Source: Stentor coeruleus
Taxonomy: Eukaryota; Ciliophora; Heterotrichea; Heterotrichida; Stentoridae
Length of the DNA stretch: 43,739 bases
Assembly (NCBI GenBank): GCA_001970955.1
Contig: MPUH01000597.1
Location: 1-43,739 of the forward strand
Reading direction: 5' to 3'
Below the pieces are notes generated by a model. That model was given only the letters and a program-made list of their open reading frames with translations, ran no database searches and was not told where the DNA came from. Position numbers and translations under genes: made by a program. Below, piece by piece: positions 11,501 through 20,500 of this stretch. Every line of letters begins with the position of its first letter. The stretch's first letter is position 1.

Positions 11501-14500
11501 CATAATCTCCGCATATTTCAAAACCTTAACATCAATTATCGGTTTCATCACACACACAAATTCTAAATGATAAGTTTCTCTATGTGTTTTCCTCTTATTT
11601 CTTCCTCTTTTATCTTCAATCCCTTCATTATTTTCCACAATTTCTTCAACAAATACCATTTCTACCTTATCTTCATTAGAACTAAACATTTCTTTTAATG
11701 AAACCGAAGGTTTCATCATACATTCAAAATTCATAAACAAACTTTCTCTTTGAGTTTTTCTTTTTCTTTTATTAGAATCTTCAAATGTTATTTGTAATAT
11801 AGGAACTAATGGGCGAATATAAGCTATACATCCAAATCTCCACATTTCCATATCTTTACGATGATGATGTTTATGAGAACGTGGGCTTAAGACTTGTTCT
11901 GAGATAATTGAAGGGATATTTATTGTTTTTAATGCAGTAACTGGCTTTTTTAAACAGAAATATGAGAAAAGCTGAGTATCACGTAGGGTTCGGCGTCTTT
12001 CTCGGCGAAGTTCTTTTTTTTCATTGAGAATATCTTGGAAGTCGATGTATTTTATGTTGATTAAAGGTTTTTGTATGCGAGAAAAGTTTATTTTACTTAT
12101 TTCTATGGTTTTTTCAGAAGGTTGGGTTGGGAAAATCTCGGGTTCAGGTTGGAATTTTATGCGTTTTAAGGTTGTGACTGGCTTTTTAATGCATGTAAAG
12201 GTTAAATAATGAGTTTCTCTATGATTTTTACGTTTATGGGATTTGTGTGTTTCATAAACTTCTTCGTAATAATGTTTGAATTTTAAGATTTTTATAGGGA
12301 TTTTCGGTTTTTCTTTAAGACTATACGTGAAATATTGAGTTGTTTCTACAACTGGTCCTGTTGTTGTTTGATTTTGAGATGGGTCTATAATGTTTGAAGA
12401 CACAGGCAGTTTGGGTACTGTGATTGTATCAAGGAACGTAAATGGTTTTTTGCAACAAACATAAGAAATTTGGTATGTATTTTGTGTGGCTTTACAAGAA
12501 CGTACATTTTTCTTCATTTTCTTAGCAATCTTAGCATCTTTTCTCAAATAAATCTCTTGGCTTTCAGCTTCTTGACCCTGAACTAAAAATTCCATCACAG
12601 TCAATGGCTTTGTCTTACACGCATAAACATATTCTTGAACTTCATCCTGAACAATCTCAAACATATCATTTTTATCTGGACTTTCCTCATATTCCTTCAT
12701 ATCCCCTCCTATTTCTTCATAATCAAAATCTTCAGCTTCTATTTCAACAACAAAAAATTCAATAATAGGTTTTATAAAAAGCTCAAAAACAGTTGTTTCA
12801 ATATTTTCAATATTTTTTACCTTATCTTTTGGCCTTACAGATCTTAAAGCTTGAGGTTTCTTTTTTGTTATTTTTATCCCTTTCTTTTTTTCAGATGCTT
12901 TTTCTAAGGTTTCTAAAGTTACTTCTGGTTTTGTTAAAGGAAAGAGGTCATATTCGTTTATTTCGCTTATAAAAGTTTGTGTTGGAACGAAAATACCTTT
13001 GATTTTTTTAGGGGCTATTATTGTTTCTATGTCACATTCAGGTTTTTCTAAACATATAAATGTTGATTTTATTGGGAGGTTAGCAGGCTTGTGGTGTCTT
13101 AAGGTTTGATTTTTTTGTTTGTTCATTTTTGTTATTTTTTTAGGCTCAGGCTTTTCGTAGGTTATTGTTAAGAGCTGCTCTCGGAATTTAAAAACAGGGA
13201 CGAAAAATATTAGTTGGGTGAATTTGCGATCGCAGAAGGTTTCGAAGGGGTCATCAGAATATTTTGATGTGTCGTTTATATTCGTCTGTCTTCTTGTCGA
13301 CAATTCTTGCCACGTGCTACCCCCTTTTCCAAACTTACTCTCATTCAGCATTAAACTACTGACCGAATCATTAACCTCCAAAGAATTATCAGGACTTGAA
13401 ATCTCGACAATATTCAACAAAGGCTTAATAATAACCCTAACTTCTCTCATACTAATAACCTCAACTTCTTTTCCAACACATTCAACTGGAGGTAATTTTG
13501 GAAGCATAAACATTTCAATAGTAACAAAATCTTGAGGCATATTTAAAACCATAATATTCACATTAGGTCTAGTTTGTAAATAAAAAACTGAACTAAAAAA
13601 CTTATTTTTAATCCCAAGTGGGACAATAGGTTTTTGGGCTATAAAATATTGTTGACTTTGTGGGTTTTCATATAATGAAAATATTGAGCATATAGGTTTT
13701 ATACCTGCAGAAAAAGCTGAGAAATCAGGTTTTTCTAAAGATTTATGAGGAATACAAGGTTTTTGGCTAATGAAAAATATTTTATAACCAGTTGAGAATT
13801 CGATTTTCGGGGCAAAAACAGGTTTTTTAAGTATGTAATACTGAGCATTTAATTGGAATAAAGCTGAACGACTGAAGCTATGAATTTTATTTACAGTTAG
13901 TTGATTAAATGAAGAGTTTAAAAGACTTGAGTGAATTGTTTGAGTATCCTGCGCTACAAGTTCGACAATTTTTATTGGATAATTAACAGGTTTTGTTTTT
14001 ATATTATATTTCATAATAGGTTTTACAGCTCTAAGTGTTTCTAACTGTAAAGTAGGTTTTGATATAGCCGAATACTGAGTTAAATTAGTTAAATTCCATA
14101 TATCTAACGGTCCTATGATAGGGTAGTTTATAATAGAAAACTGGATTTTTGTAACTGGGAAATTCTCAATGAAACTTAAATGCACTATAGGTTTTTTAAG
14201 ACAATAACTTGTGTATATGTTTTTTTCTGATAAACATTCTGGATGTATTGAAATTTTTATAGCTAAATTATAAGTTGGTTTATAATAAGTTCTATTAATT
14301 GTTTCTAATGGGATTTTAGGCAATATCAACCCTGAATATTGTGTTTTATAAACTGGATAATTGTATATTGTTGCTATATATGCTAATGGTTTTTTCATAG
14401 ATATTAATGAGAATATATACTTTCTTGATAAAGTATCTGGATGTACTGAAGGTTTTGATATACAAGAATATTGATTATATGAAATAAGTCCATAAAGTTC

Positions 14501-17500
14501 TTGTGGAGCAACTATTGGTAGAGTGTGTATTTTGAATTCAGCTTTAGAAGTTGTGTATTTTTCAATAAGACCAATTGCGATTAAAGGCTTTTTTATTGCT
14601 GAAATCTGGTTTAAGGTTTTTTCAGATAAATATTCGGGTAAAATTGCTTGTTTTGTTGGGATTTTATAGCTGACATGTGCCAAGTTCTCGATTTCTGTTT
14701 GTATTTCTATGTTTTTTCCTTTGGATTTTATGGCTATTGGTAGAAGAGGTTTAGATAAAGCTAAATACACAGAGCTTTTTTTAGGCCATGAGAGATTTTT
14801 AGCTGAAATTATTGGTTTTGATTGTAGGGTCATATATAAATATGTGATTATAGGGGATTTATAATCATTTATATATACTAAAGGTTTAAGGGTTGCTATT
14901 ATAGCAATACAAGATTCAATTGCTGTTTGTTTATAAATAAGGGTTTCAGGAGAAGTTTTGATTTTTTCAACGATTTTGTATGTGATTTTCTTAGTTTCAG
15001 GCGTTTTGTATATGTTTGTTGGGAGTAGGGATGACTTGTATAAGGGTTTTAATATAGAAGTTTCTATGATTTCAATAGTGATTGTTTCTATACCTGTTTC
15101 TTTTATGTTTTTTGATATTTGTAAGGTGTGGATTATAGGTTTTGAAGGGATTTTATATGTGGATATATAGGTTTGGTTGAGATAATTTGGAAATACAGGA
15201 CGTTTTTTGTCAGCCCAGAACTCAGAAATGGTTTTTTCAGCTACGGCAAGAGGTTTTACTAGAACTTTAGCGGCTTCAAGGGTTAAAATATAAGTTTTTG
15301 TAGGTTTAGGTTTGAAAATTTCATACTTTTCTGTATAAATTTTCGTTTCTGCAAAGAAAAATGAGGTTACAATCGGGATATTTTCCCAGAGGACTAAAGG
15401 AAAATACTTTGGTTTGATGTTTTCTATAGAAAATATGTTTTTTTGAACCAGAGGTCCTGGAGAAGATAGAGTTTCTAAAGCTAAACATGGTCTATTCAAT
15501 GATTTTAAAGTAATAACATAGTCAATCATCCCTTTTCTGCAGTGATCTAAAGGAACCCTAAGTTTTTTTATAGCTTGTATAGTAAATTTATCTAAAGAAA
15601 CTAAACTTCCAGGCGCAAGTACTGGTTTTTGTTTGATTTTAGCGGCAAAAATTTCAATTAAAACATTTTCTGAATAAGTTTCTGTAGCAATTTCAGCTTT
15701 TGGGGCAAAATATACTTGTAATAATGCAGGAATTGGTTTATAATCCCCATGCAAACTAAAAACTGATACTAAATTGTCTATAGACTGAGGGATTATTTTA
15801 GGCTTTTCTGATATTTTATAATAAATTCTATGTTTTTTATGCTGATTTTTAACCAACAGTTGAATTCTCTGCTTTTTTTCAGCTGTAAAAGTATTTAAAG
15901 ACTCAGTTTTTGTTAGAGTAACTTGAAGTGAAGACAATATAGGTTTTTTCCATGCAGAAACAATAGTTGTATAAGATGAAGATAGTGAAAAAGCTGAAAC
16001 AACAGGTTTTTGGTTGATTTCTAAAGAGAAACTTGGGATTTTTCTATCATAAATTGTGCTAAGGGACAATATAGGTTTTTTCCAAGCAGAAACAATAGTT
16101 GTAAAAGATGAAGATAGGGAAAAAGCTGAAACTACAGGTTTTGTTTTGATTTCTAAAGAGAAACTTGGGATTTTACTATCAAAAATCTTCAAAATAGATA
16201 CATTCATTTTATATCTCGGGGATATTTTATATGAGTGTTCGATTTTTGTTGTCGACTTTCCTAGAAATGATGATGCAAGAGGTTTAACACAAGCATTGAA
16301 TGTATAAATTTCCATAATCTCACTAGTAAAAACTGTCTGATTACCTTCTGAACTTTCATTTATATTTTTTATACTACCAACAGGGATTATCGGTTTTTGT
16401 TGTAAACATAAAACAATTTTCTTAGGTTTTTCTATAATCTTCAAAATAGATACTTGTATTTTATAACTTGGGGTTAACTTATAAGAATGTTCGATTTTTG
16501 TTGAAGACTTTCCTAAAAATGATGATGCAAAAGGTTTGATCTGAGCATTAAATGTATAAATTTCCATAATTTCACTAGTAAAAACTGTTTGACTACCTTC
16601 CGAACTTTCATATGTATTTTTTATACTACCAACAGGGATTATTGGTTTACTTTGTAAGTGTAGAACGAGTTTCTTAGGTTTTTCTACAATCTTCAAAATA
16701 GATATTTGCATTTTATAACTTGGGGTTAACTTATATGAATGCTCGATTTTTGTTGAAGATTTTCCTAGAAATGATGATGCAAAAGGTTTGATCTGAGCAT
16801 TAAATGTATAAATTTCCATAATTTCACTAGTAAAAACTGTTTGACTACCTGCTGAGCTTTCAATAGTATTTTTTATACCACTAACAGGGATTATCGGTTT
16901 GTTTTGTAAGCATAAAATGACTTTTTTAGGTTTTTCTATAAGCATTTCAATACCCAAAGGCATAAAATATTTAGCTTGTGCTTGAACTGTATAGACTTCA
17001 AGAATTTTTTCATCATTAAAAGTCTGACTTCCAACCGCAGCTTCTACAACATTTTTAACACAAGTTGTTTGTACAACTGGCTTTGTTTGTATTTTCAAAA
17101 CAATTTTTTTATGTTTCCCAATCAAGTTCTCTATAAAAATCACTGGTTTCAACACTGCTTGTGCGTTTTTCAAATAGTCAATTCTCATTTCAACTTTAGC
17201 CAAAGATGTCTTATATTTTTTTTCTATAGAAAACAAGCTTTTTTCCACAATATTTTCCTTATAAATAGATTCAAGAGTAAAAATGGGTTTATGACAAGAT
17301 AATATCGTCATTATAGTTTTCCTTGATAATTCATATGGGACATACAAAGTTTTATAAGCGATTTTTAAAGTAAAAGAACTAATTCCTTTAGACTTACCAA
17401 CATTAGCATATTTTTCTAAACCTACGATTTTTTCTATATCAACAACAGCATTTTGTGATGTAAAACTAAAAGGATTTTCTATATTAAAACATAACTTGGG

Positions 17501-20500
17501 TCTATAAATCTCAGACAATTGTGTTATTATTTTATAATCTGCAAATTGAACATGTCTACTAATAAGAGTATTTATATTAAGTATTTGACATAAAGGTTTA
17601 TATTGANGCTTGGGTCTATAAATCTCAGACAATTGTGTTATTACTTTATAATCTGAAAATTGAACATGTCTACTAATAAGAGTATTTATATTAAGTATTT
17701 GACATAAAGGTTTATATTGAGCTATTAAGTTTTGTACTGAGTATTTTATTGGGTATAAGTATGACAATGATAGCAAAGGTTTTTTTATTGTATTAAAATG
17801 TTGGATTTTTATAAGAGGGGAATGGTTTAATTGGATTGGATTACTTATAGGTTTTGTGCTTAGATTTAAAGTATATGATATTATTGGGGATGTTATTGAT
17901 AAGGTTATTATTGGTTTTGAATATGCTGATAATGAATATGTTTTTATAGTTTGGATTTTAAGAGGTTGATTACATATGAGAACTGGGAGGATAGGCTTAT
18001 GACTTATGGATCTTTGGATTGAAATAGTTCGTGTATAGAGAAGAAGGCCTATAACTGGCTTTCTTTGTCCTGAAAGCGTTGTTTTTAAAGTTTTTTCTCG
18101 AAGTTCTTCGCTTGTTGAGATACATTTTTTGTCTAGTTCCAGATGTAAAACTTCGTATTTAATAATTTTTGAGTAGATTTCACCAAGTTTGATTTGGGGT
18201 TTTGATTGGATTTGTGCGTTCCATAAACATTCAACTTTGATTGTTTTAATCTGGACGTTGATTGTATCTTTGGTCGCTTCGATTGATCTTTTATGTAAAA
18301 AATCTTTTGAGTATAAAACAATTGGTTGAACTTTACATGGCTCAAGAGCTGAATAAACTTGTGTTGGACTTCTACTTGTCACAACTCTGCCTATAGGGGT
18401 ATTTGTAAATCTTTCAGTCTCTATTGAGAAAAACTCTTGAGGTGTAGTTTGAGAAATCTCTGTTCCAAGGTATTTATCAAGCATTGTTATTGGGACAATA
18501 GGTTTTTTGATTGCTTTTCTATAAACTTTACTTACCTTAGATAATTCAAAAGCTGAAACGACAGGTTTATTAAATTTCCTTAACGTATAAAATCGGCTCT
18601 GATACAAATACTGTGGAGCAATCCTAGGCTTAACTACCCCAATTAAAATCTCTGCAGTTTCATCCACCTCCATCTTAAAAACTTCTTTTTCCCATATACA
18701 CGGTTTAATCCCTATACAATAACTTTTCATCTCATCTACTTTAATCCTCCTAATCTCTTCAACTCCAACTAATTCTTTTTTCTGACATTCCAATACAATC
18801 CTCTTAATCTCATATATCATCTCCTTATAAACAACAGGTTTTTCTTGTACCTCCATTCTAAATCTTTTAATTTCCCAAACACATTCTAAACCAACAACAG
18901 GTTTTCTCTGAGAAACAATCAAACTAGTATTCTTATCAACTAAAGTTTCAGGGTTAATCAAATTCTTCTTATTTTCTATATCAAAAGTTTTAATACTAAT
19001 AGTTTTAGGAGGATCAACATAAACAATATTTAAAACATCAGTCCATGGTTTTTTTACAGCTTTAGCATATTTGAAAAATATTTTAGGTTTAACAAGTGAA
19101 GTTAACACAAAATTCGGGAGTTTATGTGCATAAAAACTTTTTACTGACTCAATACGAGATAAATTAACAATTAAAGGTCCTTGAGTAGGTTTTATAAAAG
19201 GAATATATGAAAAACCTTGTGTTGGGTATATTGTTGATAATAAAATTATAGGTTTTATAAGCGCAGAATGCATTATTGTTATTTCTGACTCTGATGAATT
19301 TTGTGTTTGGACACCTTCAAAAGAGATTTTTGGTGTATAGATTTCTATTATGTTAATAAGAGGTTTTTTATAAGCTGAAATGCTTTTTTTATATATTTTT
19401 TCATGTAATATGCTTGTTAATGTTATTGGTTTGATTGTACTAGAGAAATATGTCACATGTTGGATTTCAATATCATTTTCAGTCTGACAAGATTGTGGGG
19501 TTTCTATTATTTTGCTATTAATATAGCATATTGGTTTTATTATTGCTGAAAGGCTCCAGATTTCAGATGCTGAGACTGTGCAAATTGGGACTGTTGGTTT
19601 GATTTGTCCTTTACGAGAAAAAACAAGTCTCCGGCTTAAATTTTGTGCGTTTATAACAGGTTTGTAGGATATTGAATAGTAAATTTGTTTATAGTTTGTA
19701 AGTTCGCATATTATTATGTTTGGTTTTGTAAAAGCTTTATGGGTAAATGTGCTGATTTGTTGAGCAGAGTTTTCAGTTTGGCATGAGAAATTGAATTCTT
19801 GTATTGGCAGACATAAAGGTTTTAATAAGGTTTTTATGAATTTTGAGTTTAGACTCAAGCTTTGATGTTGGATTTTCATTGTCTTGCTTTCGAGATGTTC
19901 AGGGGTTATGAAAGGTTTGTTTTGGATTTCATAGCTTTGTCGGATTTTTTCAGTTTTTCTAGGGGTTTGCCATTGGAATAGACTATGAGAAGAAAGGTTT
20001 ATACCTGGACAGACTGGGCTTTCAAGGGTATCATCAACAATTCTCATACTGGAACGGTTAAAAGGACCTGAGTTGAATATGGGTGAATAACAAAGACGAT
20101 ATTCTGATTCTTCAGTTAAATTAGTTTCAAGATTAGACAAAAACTGAAGGGTTTTTTCTTGAACAATTTCTAATACTGTTATAGGTTTCTTCATAGCTTC
20201 TATCACAGGATATCCAAGCGTTTCTATTTTTTTCCTAATCCTCTGAGTCCTTTTTGTATTCCTAAATCTAACAATACGATCCGGGAATGTTTTATAATAC
20301 CAACGCCACATACCTTTCTGTTCAACTGCTACTCTCCCTGATAAGATCATTATATTTGCACAAGTCCTTATAATCTGAGTTCTTTCATAAGGTGTCAAAT
20401 GGCATTCTTTGATTATCTTAACATTTTTCTTCCAGAGTTTTATAAAATCCAATTTCCCTCGATTAAATCTTCTTAATAAACATAATCTAAATTGGCATAT

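Noticed and set aside
15933-17722. CRISPR-like or satellite array
   Set aside because: All units are multiples of three and keep the protein frame and the KP motif, so they are coding repeats.
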